A DNA stretch of 64,000 nucleotides from a bacterium 1XD42-76. Its GTDB lineage: Bacteria; Bacillota; Clostridia; Lachnospirales; Lachnospiraceae. The position numbers and the translations under genes are program-made. The notes beneath the pieces were generated by a model. The model made no database searches, was not told the DNA's origin, and saw nothing but the letters and a program-made list of their open reading frames with translations. The DNA lies in NCBI GenBank assembly GCA_009917545.1, contig QZDW01000007.1:107574-171573 (forward strand). The letters are read 5' to 3'. Positions 24,805 to 33,830 of this stretch are shown here, piece after piece (positions within the stretch are counted from its first letter, which is position 1; every line of letters begins with the position of its first letter).

Positions 24805-24909
24805 ACTATGAAAGTCCCGCCGCCGTCAGGCGGCATAAATTCAGGGATGCCAAATGCGCCGGAACAACTTTCATTCTTAGTGGTGCACTCACCCGTGGGC
24901 ACAGGAAGG
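24805..24909 (+). repeat. Dispersed ~102-base element, copy 7
   Basis: This is a complete copy with the strongest inner hairpin (GCCGCC GTCA GGCGGC), core TTCAGGGATGCCAAATGCG, arm AACTTTCATTCTTAGTGG and closing stem GTGC/GCAC. Relative to copy 6, the two outermost pairs of the inner hairpin changed from A:T and T:A to G:C and C:G, and the closing stem varies as a pair. Confidence 0.88.
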
Positions 24910-25110
24910 CCGCTTTTGGTGGAAGGGCGGGTAAGTGCTCTGCACGTCTTACACCTTTTACGAGATAGAATATACTGCCAGGATCCGTAACCACCACCAT
25001 CATCCTAATCCCTGCATATCTCAGCAGGAATTGTACATCTGATAAAGAAAAATCCGATCATGAGGGATGATTATGCGGCACAATAACGATACATTCCTTT
25101 GCAGATACTG

Positions 25111-26004
25111 CTAATTTGAGAAAATCTGTACCCACCAGTATTTATCATTGGAATCCGGGTCAAAGTAGCAGGCAATACCGGTTTTCTTATAGCGGCTGTC
25201 CATCATATTCTTCCTGTGCCGATCAGAATTGTACCAGCTCGTATAGACCTTCTGCGGATCGTAATGGAACAGATTCGCATTTTCTCCGCCTAGCTTCTTA
25301 TCCCTGTCAATCCCCAGCTCATCAAATACCGTGTCCCAGGCGCTTCCGTCCGGCCTTTCATGCCCGTAGCACTGTACCTGCTCTTTAGCGCGGATCCTGG
25401 CTGCTTCCATGAGTTCCTCATCAATCTCAAGCTCCGCACGACCTTTTTCTGCACGTGCTGCATTTAAAATATCAAGGAATTCCAGCACAGCTTCTTCCCT
25501 GTAACCGGCAGGCTGGTTCCTCGAGTATGGATTCTCCGAATCGTCAGTGTCGGAAACCGCCGTCCCAGGGACTGCCTGCTCCTCCTGGGCCATCAGCTTG
25601 TCATGAACGCCAATCCGTGAAGGATAGCATCCCTCCTCCATCAAATATGGATTATTAATCTCATTCACCGCGCACCCGTCACTTCCAAAGTGGTAACCGT
25701 CGTAATCCATATTGACAGCCACCGCACCGCCATCCTCCGGATTCAGAAAATAGCATTTATGGCCGATCCACTGTACCCCGGTCAGCATCGCTCCCTTGCT
25801 GGCATCCTCCGCTGTGCTTAAGAAATACCATTTTCCATTATCCTGTTGAAAATCTGTCAGCGGTTCCCCCGTCACTTCGTCAATATAGTACCATACCCCG
25901 CTGTCATTCTGCTTCCACTGCGCCGCCAGGGAAACCATGCCCGGAAGCGCTGTCAGCATCAGCGCTGCCAATGTAACGGTTATTGTTTTCTTTTTGTTCT
26001 GCAT
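25111..26004 (-). CDS. Secreted CAP/SCP-domain protein with cell-wall-binding repeats
   Basis: This is a 297-residue protein with a signal peptide (KKKTITVTLAALMLTALPGM, cleaved near VSLAA). Next come wall-binding-like repeats rich in Trp and Tyr (GVWYYIDEVTGEPLTDF, NGKWYFLSTA, GYHFGSDGCAVNE) and a C-terminal CAP domain from about 170 (EFLDILNAARAEKGRAELEI; CYGHERPDGSAWDTVFDE; GGENANLF; WYNSDRHRKNMMD). The His and Glu cluster of CAP proteins is retained. Start 26004 has AAGGAG upstream; an extension to 26253 is unlikely. It probably acts at the cell surface. Role unknown. Confidence 0.9.
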   Translation of the reverse strand: MQNKKKTITVTLAALMLTALPGMVSLAAQWKQNDSGVWYYIDEVTGEPLTDFQQDNGKWYFLSTAEDASKGAMLTGVQWIGHKCYFLNPEDGGAVAVNMDYDGYHFGSDGCAVNEINNPYLMEEGCYPSRIGVHDKLMAQEEQAVPGTAVSDTDDSENPYSRNQPAGYREEAVLEFLDILNAARAEKGRAELEIDEELMEAARIRAKEQVQCYGHERPDGSAWDTVFDELGIDRDKKLGGENANLFHYDPQKVYTSWYNSDRHRKNMMDSRYKKTGIACYFDPDSNDKYWWVQIFSN

Positions 26005-26270
26005 TTCCGTTCTCCTTATATGAATAAAATTTGTTTCCTTTGTTAAAAGAATTGTGTCAAAAATATCTCCGGATAGCAAGCATTGGAACGCAATCATTCT
26101 CTCCTCTATGATAAAACAGCATCTGGCATTTTTATTTTCGCTTGTTTCTCTTATCGGGAAAGGCAAGCAACGCAACAAGGAAAATCCCTTGGCGCATGGG
26201 GGGAGCCCGGAAAACTGTTTTTGCAAAAATAGAGCCATGCCATCCAGAAGCAATGAAAGGGGCGCCGCAT

Positions 26271-26705
26271 ATGAACCGGCCGACCGCTGCCGTCAACTGG
26301 CCTCGGATCTTATTCTATATTTTTCAATTCACCTGGGGACTGCCGGTGAACCTCATCGGCCTGCTTGTATTTCTCTGCTGCAAACGCTTCCGGCATGAAA
26401 AATTCTGTAACAGCATTGTGACCTATTTGCCCGGAAACCGCGGAGGCCTGTCGCTGGGTATCTTTATCTTTCTCAGCACCCAAAACACGAGTGACCGCCG
26501 TCGTCTCTGTGTTCACGAGTACGGGCATACGATACAGTGCCTTTTCCTCGGCCCCCTGTACTGGCTTGTCATCGCCCTCCCCAGTGTTGTCTGGTGTCAT
26601 CTCTTTGCTGGTTTCAGGAGAAAACATCAAATCTCCTATGATGCGCTTTATTGCGAATGCTGGGCTACCGCATGGGGCAAAACGTGGAGCAGGATACAAA
26701 AATAA
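26271..26705 (+). CDS. Membrane protein with HExxH-like motif
   Basis: This 144-residue protein has two hydrophobic stretches at the N-terminus (ILFYIFQFTWGLPVNLIGLL) and another after the motif. The segment RRRLCVHEYGHTIQCLFLGP contains H-E-Y-G-H, a zinc-protease-like signature next to a helix (LYWLVIALPSVVW). A second conserved-looking part is YCECWATAWGKTW. Related small proteins are common in Firmicutes without a proven activity. Start 26271 is chosen because AAAGGGG precedes it; longer frames to 26142 lack a site. Confidence 0.7.
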   Translation: MNRPTAAVNWPRILFYIFQFTWGLPVNLIGLLVFLCCKRFRHEKFCNSIVTYLPGNRGGLSLGIFIFLSTQNTSDRRRLCVHEYGHTIQCLFLGPLYWLVIALPSVVWCHLFAGFRRKHQISYDALYCECWATAWGKTWSRIQK

Positions 26706-26899
26706 CCGCAGTGCACAGGAATGCCGTTCACGCGGTTCCTGGCACATGGCAAAATAAAAGGGGGCGTTGCAAAACTGCCACTGCATACAAGATATAGCTT
26801 GTGAATCTCATAGATATCAGCCATATATTGTATATCCGTGCATTTAACAACGGCCCCTTATGAAATCATTCATTCCCTGAATTCGCCATACCGGCAATT

Positions 26900-27682
26900 C
26901 TATTCCTCTGTCAGCTCAAATTCAATGCTGATATTCGCCGTGACCTGCATTTCTCCCGGCATCACGTCCATATCCGCCGCTCCGGCCTCCATAGCTCCTG
27001 TCGCTGCGGCATTTTTCATCATCGCGGTATCCCTGATATATCTTCCATACTGGTTATCGCCATATTCCTGAATACTCAGTACTTCTCCCAGCTTCTTACC
27101 GCTTGCCGCTGCCAGCGCTTCCCCCTTCATCTTTGCCAGATCAACCGCCTTGGCGAGTGCCTCGCTGTATGCCTTGTCATATTCGCTGGAAAACCAGGAC
27201 ACGGAATAAATCTCATTCGCTCCGCTCTCCACGCCTTTTGACAGAACCATCCCCACGGAATCCGCCGGGATATCTGTAACCGCGACCTGAGTCCGCATCT
27301 CATAACCAATGATCTGCTGTTTGTCGCCGCTCCAGTCATAGCGGGTATCAAGGGAAAATCCAGAGGTCTTGATCTTCTTCTCATCGAATCCCTGGCCCTT
27401 TAAGAACTCCAGCAGTTCGTTCAGCTTTCTTGTATTTTCCTGCTGGCATTCTCCTGCCTGTTCATGCTGCGTCGTCACGCAAAATACAATCTCTGCCATG
27501 TCCGGCACGATCTCTACCGTCTCACTGCTGCTGAGTGTGATCTTTCCGTCCTGGCTCTTATCCACATTTTGGATCTGGATGACCTCCGGCACTTGTGCCG
27601 TTACCTTGGCCTCACATCCCGAGAGCAGCATACTGCCCAGAAACAGTCCTCCCGCAGCCGCAATCATTCTCATTTTTTTCAT
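26900..27682 (-). CDS. SIMPL (DUF541) domain lipoprotein
   Basis: This 260-residue secreted lipoprotein has a signal MKKMRMIAAAGGLFLGSMLL followed by the lipobox LSGC. The SIMPL domain spans about 45-260: ITLSSSETVEIVPDMAEIVF, then GFDEKKIKTSGFSLDTRYDW, SGANEIYSVSWFSSEYDKAY and AKMKGEALAAASGKKLGEVL are the family blocks. A Met-rich insert (ATGAMEAGAADMDVMPGEM) precedes the last strand. GGAGG before ATG 27682 sets the start. SIMPL proteins have no settled biochemical role in Firmicutes. Confidence 0.9.
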   Translation of the reverse strand: MKKMRMIAAAGGLFLGSMLLSGCEAKVTAQVPEVIQIQNVDKSQDGKITLSSSETVEIVPDMAEIVFCVTTQHEQAGECQQENTRKLNELLEFLKGQGFDEKKIKTSGFSLDTRYDWSGDKQQIIGYEMRTQVAVTDIPADSVGMVLSKGVESGANEIYSVSWFSSEYDKAYSEALAKAVDLAKMKGEALAAASGKKLGEVLSIQEYGDNQYGRYIRDTAMMKNAAATGAMEAGAADMDVMPGEMQVTANISIEFELTEE

Positions 27683-27826
27683 AACCGATTCCTCCTCAAC
27701 CAAATCCTTCCCTTTGATTCTGGAATCATTGTAGCAAAAAATCCTTTATTTATGCGGTCATTTCTCTTACATTTTTATAACTATAGCCTTAATATAAACA
27801 GCTTGATTTGTGGCAATTCTGGGGCG

Positions 27827-28006
27827 TCAAAGCGTGTCAGTGCCGTCCTTTTGGTCTTTCCAGTTTTCATGCTGCCATACCGCCGGATCAGCGACATACG
27901 GCCACTTTTCCCCTCTCAGAACAGCCAGGCATCCCTCCACGCACATTTGGTGCATCCTGACAACTGCTTCGCGTGTCTGGGCCGCCGAGTGCGGAGTGAC
28001 AAGTTT
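27827..28006 (-). pseudogene. 3' fragment of a D-2-hydroxyacid dehydrogenase
   Basis: The minus frame reads LVTPHSAAQTREAVVRM then CLAVLRGEKWPYVADPAVW, which is the C-terminal end of phosphoglycerate-dehydrogenase-like enzymes including the catalytic-site TPHSAAQT. Everything upstream is missing; the preceding codons (from about 28006) are unrelated. The break is next to the insertion-sequence remnant. Confidence 0.7.
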
Positions 28007-28053
28007 GAAACAATGAAGTAGCAAGTAGAGAATAAATTTGAGCATCACAAATA

Positions 28054-28072
28054 AGCCATCGTTGTGATGGCT
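28054..28072. repeat. Perfect hairpin at the insertion-sequence junction
   Basis: AGCCATC (28054-28060) and GATGGCT (28066-28072) pair perfectly around GTTGT. It lies between the dehydrogenase fragment and the transposase remnant, so it may belong to the end of the mobile element. Confidence 0.45.
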
Positions 28073-28100
28073 AAAAATTGAATATAAACGCAACACCTAA

Positions 28101-28275
28101 TTAACAAGCAGGAGAAGAATCATCTTTGATGATATAGCCTCGTTGTTTTAGTAGATTAAGTGCCTGTGAAGTAGTAAGAACTTTTTCTTTAACTACAGGA
28201 CGTGATTCAAGAAAACCGTCCGGTGCATATGGTTTTAAATCTGTAAGTATGTGCCAGATAGCGATCAGGATAAAA
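28101..28275 (-). pseudogene. C-terminal remnant of a transposase, probably IS110-like
   Basis: The frame ends with ILIAIWHILTDLKPYAPDGF, LESRPVVKEKVLTTSQALNL and LKQRGYIIKDDSSPAC. This resembles, from memory, the end of IS110/IS116/IS902-type transposases, although that needs a search. The 5' part is lost where the frame meets the plus-strand regulator at about 28260, which is truncated at the same point. Confidence 0.45.
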
Positions 28276-29219
28276 GACTCTACTTCTCCTCTCTCGACCA
28301 TACTTCCGAACAGTCTGTCATTGAAATGTTCCGCGAAGAAGCCACGCATGTCGAGCCGGATAAACCGCAGCATATCGTCAAATCAAAGAACGGGATCCTC
28401 TATACGATCAAATGCCAGCATCTGCTGTCCGATTCCAGGCAATATACTGCATTTTTCTTTACACGCGCCAAATCGCCTCTGAACGGCAGTTCATCCAAGA
28501 GGCCCCTGGTGTCCATTGACTGCGCTCTGATAACGGATAAGACCTGGGAATATCTGCTCAGCCATCATAATTCCCCTTTGTATGATTCCCAGTCCACTCT
28601 GTATTTTCATAAAGTAAATACCTTGCCGGAAGAGAAACAGAACCAGCTCATCTCCTTTCTTACCAGTGCGGGAACCTGCCAGAGGAATCATGTGATCTTT
28701 TCCTGCGATACGGATGCCCGGCATGGCACTCCTTTGGCCGGCAGCCATTTTATCAACCATTTTAGCTGCCTTACACTTCCGCTCACCCCTCTGAGGCAGC
28801 AGCCGGCTCAGATTCCGCAGCTCATCCATCTGTATCTCAGCCAGTTAAAGCTCACCCTCAGCAATGATATTTCCGGAATCGAGCCTTCCGCCCTGCGCCT
28901 TTTGTCAGAATACCAGTGGCCGCAGAATTATATGCAGTTAAAACGCGTGGTTCTCCAAATCGCGGCCTGTTCCGATTCGGAAACCATTTCCATGGAAACG
29001 GTTCAGTCTGTTCTGGCACAGGAAGCTTCCTCTGCATCCTTTCCGTGCCTGCCCAATGCCCGGATCAATCTGAACCAGACACTCGAGGAAATAAAAAAGG
29101 AAATCGCTTTTGCAGTCCTTCAGGAGGAAAACTGGAACCAGACAACTGCTGCCAGACGGCTCGGTATCAGCCGTACCACCCTATGGCGGATGACCGGCGA
29201 AAAAGAGCCAAAGAAATGA
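28251..29219 (+). pseudogene. 5'-truncated sigma-54-type (PrpR-like) regulator
   Basis: The frame of 322 codons carries a PAS-like part (RLYFSSLDHTSEQSVIEMFR), a region with the layout of a sigma-54 AAA domain but without P-loop or GAFTGA (ALRLLSEYQWPQNYMQLKRV is its end), and a C-terminal Fis-type helix-turn-helix (TLEEIKKEIAFAVLQEENWN; AARRLGISRTTLWRM). The first residues coincide with the transposase junction, so the true N-terminus is gone. It probably once activated the adjacent dehydrogenase genes. It could still be expressed but is unlikely to act as an activator. Confidence 0.65.
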
Positions 29220-29289
29220 CAAAAAGAACGTTCATAAATTGTTCAAATTCTTTTCAAAATTCTTTTACACAATTCACATGATTTCTTCA

Positions 29290-29452
29290 TCTTTACACAG
29301 TATCATATAACCATAAACAGAGAAACATCCGAAGAGATGCTGCTTATAAGATTTTTTTCATAATACTCGGGCTGATACATTTGGCTATCAGCTCTCCTCC
29401 CTTTTTCAAATAATCATTTTGTTGAAAAAAGCACCCGGCGGGGTGCTTTTTT
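29290..29452 (+). ncRNA. Candidate small RNA or structured 3' region
   Basis: Within a 357-base gap there are a small hairpin (CATC 29326 / GATG 29336), a stem GCTGATA (29371-29377) with TATCAGC (29386-29392), and the terminator at 29425-29452. No frame fits. It may be an independent RNA or the 3' region of the truncated regulator transcript. The promoter is not clear. Confidence 0.3.
29425..29452. terminator. Strong bidirectional terminator
   Basis: AAAAAAGCACCC (29425-29436), loop GGCG and GGGTGCTTTTTT (29441-29452) form a perfect 12-base stem with six Ts on each strand. It lies between the convergent regulator and symporter genes. Confidence 0.9.
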
Positions 29453-29576
29453 CGTGTCCTGATATATAATTGCTGTCCCATCCGGTCTGTCCTGCTCTGT
29501 CACTTTATCCTCCGTATCCGCCTGCTCTGCCCCTGCGTTTGTTCTGTTCCCAGCTCACTCTGCTCCTGTGGCCGCC

Positions 29577-30923
29577 TTATCCCTGTCCTCCCTCTCTGGT
29601 ATCGTTCGAAGGCCGTTCCACCTTCCGTACCAGGAGAAGCAGCGCCAGCAGATTCGGCACAGCCATCATTCCGTTAAAAATATCCGAGAGCTCCCACACA
29701 GCTTCCATCGGGCCAAGGCTTCCCAGGAATACTGCCAGCAGATACCCGGTTATGTAGATGCCGGAAATGTCGCGGCCAATCGCCTCTCCCAGATAAGCCG
29801 CCGCCTGCTTTCCCATATAATACCAGGCAATGATCGTGGCAAAGGCGAACAATACCACACAGATGGAAACGAGGTATCCGCCCAGGTTCCCCAGCCCCTT
29901 TGCAAAGCAGAGGCTCGTAAGCTCCGCTCCGTTTTGGGCAAAGCTCCGGGGGTCCCCTCCCAGTGCGCACAGAATCACAAACGCCGTCAGGCTGCAGCTT
30001 ACGATCGTATCAAAAAATACCTCAAAGATCGCCCACTGTCCCTGCCCCCCTTGGGAGGCCTCGTCCGTTCCGCCGTTTAAGATTGCCATACTCCCCAGAC
30101 CGGCCTCATTTGAAAAAACGCCTCTGGCGATTCCATATCGTATGCTTTTACTGACTGCATAACCGGCAATTCCCCCGGCCGCGCTGTCAAAGGTAAAGGC
30201 GTCCTGCAAAATCATGGCAAAGGCAGCCGGGATATTTTTGTAAAAAAGCAGAATCACGGCCAGTGACGCGGCCAGATAGATCCCGGCTGAGACAGGAACC
30301 AGCTTTTCCGATGTTCTGGCGATCGCCTCCGCTCCCCCCGCAATAATCCACCCCGCCAGAGCCGCCAGCAGGCCCCCGACTGCAAATTCCGGGAGCGAAA
30401 AGGAAAATTCCAGCGTCTCTGCAATCGCGTTTGCCTGCACCATACTTCCCATGCCAAAGGACGCTGTCATACAGAATACCGCATACAGAATACCTGCCCC
30501 CCGGCTCCCAATCCCCCGCTCCAGATACAGCATCGGACCCGACATCCATTTTCCATCTCTGCCCCGCACCCGGTAACGGATTCCCAGTTCCGTTTCCCCA
30601 TATGCCGTAGCCATACCTAAAAATGCCGATACCCACATCCAGAATACGGCTCCCGGCCCTCCGGCAAGCAATGCTGTGGCGACACCGGCAATATTGCCTG
30701 TGCCGATCGTGGCCGCTAGCGCCGTACAGGCTGATTGGAACGGGGATATTCCCTCCCCTTCCGTCTTTTGACCCCGCAGGACACTTCCTGCCGTGTTTTT
30801 CCACCAGTAGGGAATATGAAGCACCTGGAACAGGCGGATGCGGATGCTGAGAACAATGCCTGCGAACAAAAACAGCACCAGCATGCCAGGGCCCCAGACC
30901 AGCTCATGAATCTGATGAATCAT
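29577..30923 (-). CDS. Sodium:alanine/glycine symporter, AGCS family
   Basis: This 448-residue membrane transporter takes up alanine or glycine with sodium. Family blocks are visible: PYWWKNTAGS, the substrate-site signature CTALAATIGTGNIAGVATAL, FWMWVSAFLGMATAYGETEL, GIARGVFSNEAGLGSMAI, and a run of 10-11 helices. ATG 30923 has GGGAG five bases upstream; the longer frame to 30962 has none. It is a single gene, divergent from the phospholipase-like gene. Confidence 0.93.
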   Translation of the reverse strand: MIHQIHELVWGPGMLVLFLFAGIVLSIRIRLFQVLHIPYWWKNTAGSVLRGQKTEGEGISPFQSACTALAATIGTGNIAGVATALLAGGPGAVFWMWVSAFLGMATAYGETELGIRYRVRGRDGKWMSGPMLYLERGIGSRGAGILYAVFCMTASFGMGSMVQANAIAETLEFSFSLPEFAVGGLLAALAGWIIAGGAEAIARTSEKLVPVSAGIYLAASLAVILLFYKNIPAAFAMILQDAFTFDSAAGGIAGYAVSKSIRYGIARGVFSNEAGLGSMAILNGGTDEASQGGQGQWAIFEVFFDTIVSCSLTAFVILCALGGDPRSFAQNGAELTSLCFAKGLGNLGGYLVSICVVLFAFATIIAWYYMGKQAAAYLGEAIGRDISGIYITGYLLAVFLGSLGPMEAVWELSDIFNGMMAVPNLLALLLLVRKVERPSNDTREGGQG

Positions 30924-31121
30924 AACGCTCCCAAAATTTTTCTCATTAAGTTTTATTCCCATTTATCAGAACTTATGATATACTTATATAAGAAATGCGG
31001 GGCAGTTTTGTAACATCATGTCAGAATACCATTGGCTGCCTCCATAGTACGGCGTCGTATCACAGCACGTCCGGCGCCTGATCTTACGATACAAAATCCT
31101 TTGGGAAAGGATATGGTAATC

Positions 31122-32117
31122 ATGCCGGGATTTACCACTCATTATCTCTTCGGCGTAAAGGCCTACAATGATCTGCCGAACAATTATTTAAAATATCTGA
31201 TTTCCAAATACCGCTGGCTCTATCAGCTCGGCCTCCAGGGGCCCGATATTTTTTTCTACAACATTCCGATCATCCGACACCGGGACTACCGCAATGTAGG
31301 ATCCTACATGCATGAGTACCATGTCAATGATTTTTTCCACAATTATCTGAAACAGCTTGCGGACATTTCTTCCAGACAGCAGCGGGAACAGGCGCTTTCC
31401 TATTACGCGGGCTTTCTCTGCCATTATGCAGCTGACTCCATCTGCCATCCGTTTGTCTATGGGCGGATTCAGTATCAGACGGACGGCAAGGGTTCGCAGT
31501 TTCATGGCCTGCATGCGGAGCTGGAAAATGATATTGATGCACTTCTTCTGCGCAAATTCAAACAGAAAAAGCCGTCCGAATTCAATCAGGCGGCAACGAT
31601 CTGTCTGAACGGCCAGGAGATCCAGTTCATATCCCGTTTCCTTTGCCGGTGTATCAATGATACGTACTATCAGATTTCAGAAAAGAATAATTTTCAGATT
31701 ACGGATGGCATCGTCAGCCATTCGATCTATGCGACACGCTTTGGCGGCCGCCTTTTGTCCGATCCTGCCGGCAGGAAGCGGAATGCGATTCACTTTTTCG
31801 AATCGCTCTTCCTCAAAAATCCCATTGCTTCCAAGAAGCTGGTGACGGATGCTGCGCCGAAGCATGTACGCCAGACCTTAAACCTCGATCATGAGGTCTG
31901 GTGCAACCCCTGGGATAAACGTCTGGCATCCTCTGCCTCTTTTGTCGATCTCTACCGTCAGACGCTTCAGAAATGCCATCTCGTATATTACCGGCTCAAT
32001 GCAGTCATTACAAATGAAGCCCCGCTTTGTGAACAGGATCTGAGTGCTTTCCTGGGAGAGCTCGGTAATTATTCCTATCATAGCGGACTGGATATCGGAT
32101 ATGCAGACGACCGATAA
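31122..32117 (+). CDS. Zinc-dependent phospholipase C-like protein
   Basis: This 331-residue protein starts MPGFTTHYLFGVKAYNDL and continues with GLQGPDIFFY, HEYHVNDFFHNY and YAGFLCHYAADSICHPFVYG. These His/Asp clusters match the zinc-dependent phospholipase C family (PF00882). No signal peptide is visible, so it may be cytoplasmic. ATG 31122 is chosen from the family start; ATG 31113, directly after AAAGGAT, is also possible. The C-terminal half (from about 200) is less conserved. Substrate unknown. Confidence 0.85.
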   Translation: MPGFTTHYLFGVKAYNDLPNNYLKYLISKYRWLYQLGLQGPDIFFYNIPIIRHRDYRNVGSYMHEYHVNDFFHNYLKQLADISSRQQREQALSYYAGFLCHYAADSICHPFVYGRIQYQTDGKGSQFHGLHAELENDIDALLLRKFKQKKPSEFNQAATICLNGQEIQFISRFLCRCINDTYYQISEKNNFQITDGIVSHSIYATRFGGRLLSDPAGRKRNAIHFFESLFLKNPIASKKLVTDAAPKHVRQTLNLDHEVWCNPWDKRLASSASFVDLYRQTLQKCHLVYYRLNAVITNEAPLCEQDLSAFLGELGNYSYHSGLDIGYADDR

Positions 32118-32178
32118 ATCGGTCCTTTGTTCCAGTGTAAGATTTTTTTACAAATTATAAACATAAGGAGTGTATAGC

Positions 32179-32883
32179 ATGAAACCACTGATTCTATTTT
32201 CAGGCACTACGGGAATGACAGAAAGCGGCCTACCGACCTGGGTTCTCAACCACAATTATGCCCAGATCGTTCAGAGAGCCGGCGGAGTCCCGCTTCTCGC
32301 TGTTGACCGCAACTGTGTCGAAGAGTACGCCGATATGGCAGACGGGCTGCTCTTAAGCGGAGGAAGGGATGTCGATACCAGGCTCTATGGCCAGGAGCCT
32401 CACTGTGACTGTCTCAGTGAGGACGCAGAGCGCGATGCCCTGGAATGGAAGCTGATTCCGGCCTTTCTTGAGCGGAAAAAGCCCATATTCGGCATCTGCC
32501 GCGGCTTCCAGGCCCTGAATGTCTATTTCGGCGGGACTCTTTATCAGGATATCCCCTCTGAGCTCGGCGGCGAGCACAATACCAAAGGAGACCTTCATCC
32601 TGCCACATTGAATAAGGATTCCATTCTCGGCCGTTTATTTGGTGAGCATATGGATGTCAACAGCTATCACCACCAGGCTCTGGACGCTCTTGGAAAAGGC
32701 TTTTTTGCTACTGCCTGGTCTGATGCAAACGGCCATTCGATCGTCGAAGGCATTGAGCACGAAACGCTCCCGATCTGGGCTGTCCAGTGGCATCCGGAGC
32801 GCATGACAGGCCCGGAAGCCCCGGCCGGCTGTGTGGATTCCCTGCCCATGCTGGAGTACTTCATCCGCCAGTGCCGGAAATAA
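32179..32883 (+). CDS. Class I glutamine-amidotransferase-like hydrolase (PuuD type)
   Basis: This is a 234-residue enzyme of the gamma-glutamyl-gamma-aminobutyrate hydrolase family. The nucleophile Cys lies in KPIFGICRGFQALNVYFGG near residue 105, and the catalytic His/Glu in VQWHPERM near 206. The oxyanion part is DGLLLSGGRDVDT. AAGGAG stands eight bases before ATG 32179. It follows the phospholipase gene by about 60 bases. It likely cleaves a gamma-glutamyl amide. The actual substrate is open because no putrescine genes are nearby. Confidence 0.88.
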   Translation: MKPLILFSGTTGMTESGLPTWVLNHNYAQIVQRAGGVPLLAVDRNCVEEYADMADGLLLSGGRDVDTRLYGQEPHCDCLSEDAERDALEWKLIPAFLERKKPIFGICRGFQALNVYFGGTLYQDIPSELGGEHNTKGDLHPATLNKDSILGRLFGEHMDVNSYHHQALDALGKGFFATAWSDANGHSIVEGIEHETLPIWAVQWHPERMTGPEAPAGCVDSLPMLEYFIRQCRK

Positions 32884-32947
32884 CATATCCGGCACGGTTC
32901 TCAGGGGATGCTGCCCTGTCAGACAAAACATAAATATATGACGGCGA

Positions 32948-32989
32948 AAGCGCCGCTCAGTCACCTGTTTGGAGGACTGGACGGCGCTT
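32948..32989. repeat. Imperfect hairpin downstream of the hydrolase gene
   Basis: AAGCGCCG (32948-32955) pairs with CGGCGCTT (32982-32989), and inside it CAGTC (32958) pairs with GACTG (32975). It may help terminate the plus-strand transcript, although the following T run is weak. Confidence 0.4.
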
Positions 32990-33023
32990 GCAAAAAAGCG
33001 CAGACTACTGCCGCTTAACGAAA

Positions 33024-33062
33024 AAACCTCCGCCATCCCAACATGGAGACTGGCAGAGGTTT
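33024..33062 (-). terminator. Terminator of the lipoprotein gene
   Basis: AAACCTC and GCCA (33024-33035) pair with TGGC and GAGGTTT (33051-33062). On the minus strand six Ts follow. It lies 19 bases beyond the stop of the lipoprotein gene. Confidence 0.65.
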
Positions 33063-33080
33063 AACATCTTATATTCCATT

Positions 33081-33698
33081 CTACAGCTTCTTCGGTACAT
33101 CCTCCGGTACTTCCTCAGGACCTTCGCCACTACTCTCGGTTGCCTTAAGGTCAATCGTCTGGCCTGCCGGATAGCTCTTCTCGAGCAGAGAGGAACCGTC
33201 CTCTTTGTTGATCTGTACCTTCAGTGCAAAACTGTCCCAAAGCCCGCCAAAGGATGTCTCAGAGGAGCTTTCCACATCCGTTGCCTGCACGGCAACGATA
33301 TCATTGAATTTCTTCACCATATCCGCGGCATATTCCATTGCCTGCTCGTCCGTGGTGTCATTTTTTAACACCCATGTAAGCTGAATGCTCATCCCCGGCT
33401 CATCGGCAGTAAACTCCATTTTTACACTCTGCGGATAGACGTCCGTATCAGCAAACAGAGCATTCGTTTCGTCTTTGACCTGCTCCCACTCATACATCGT
33501 CTCTTCCTCTGCGTCCTCCTCTACCAGAAAGTTTTCTTCACGCGGCAGTGTCTCGTCCTCGTCCTCCTCAAACTTTGCCGGGTCAAACTCCTCCCCGTCA
33601 ACGACCGGCTGCATCTCATTATCCATGCTGCTCTTCGTACATCCTGCCAAAGCCAGTACAACCAAAGCGATAACCGCCATTTTTTTTAATCGTTTCAT
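33081..33698 (-). CDS. Hypothetical acidic lipoprotein
   Basis: This 205-residue protein has a lipoprotein signal (MKRLKKMAVIALVVLALAGC) with Cys20 as the modified residue. A highly acidic linker follows (FDPAKFEEDEDETLPREENF), then a mixed domain (SVKMEFTADEPGMSIQLTWV; SFALKVQINKEDGSSLLEKS). The tail is Pro/Glu-rich. AGGAGG precedes the ATG. It is a single gene next to the polysaccharide cluster. I do not recognise a family. Confidence 0.8.
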   Translation of the reverse strand: MKRLKKMAVIALVVLALAGCTKSSMDNEMQPVVDGEEFDPAKFEEDEDETLPREENFLVEEDAEEETMYEWEQVKDETNALFADTDVYPQSVKMEFTADEPGMSIQLTWVLKNDTTDEQAMEYAADMVKKFNDIVAVQATDVESSSETSFGGLWDSFALKVQINKEDGSSLLEKSYPAGQTIDLKATESSGEGPEEVPEDVPKKL

Positions 33699-33830
33699 AT
33701 AGCCTTCCTCCTGTTAATTCAATGCCTTCCTGACATCCTCAGTATTATAAACGATTCTCGGATTTTTTTGTAGCCCTTTTCAAAAAAAATCATATTTTTT
33801 AATTAATTCGTAACATTTGTGCCGTGTTAT

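Noticed and set aside
19288..24909. CRISPR array explanation for the repeats
   Set aside because: Copies are about 102 bases, lie far apart with no regular spacers, and no cas genes are present.
28491..28829. Minus frame within the truncated regulator
   Set aside because: Antisense shadow of the AAA-like region with no family resemblance.
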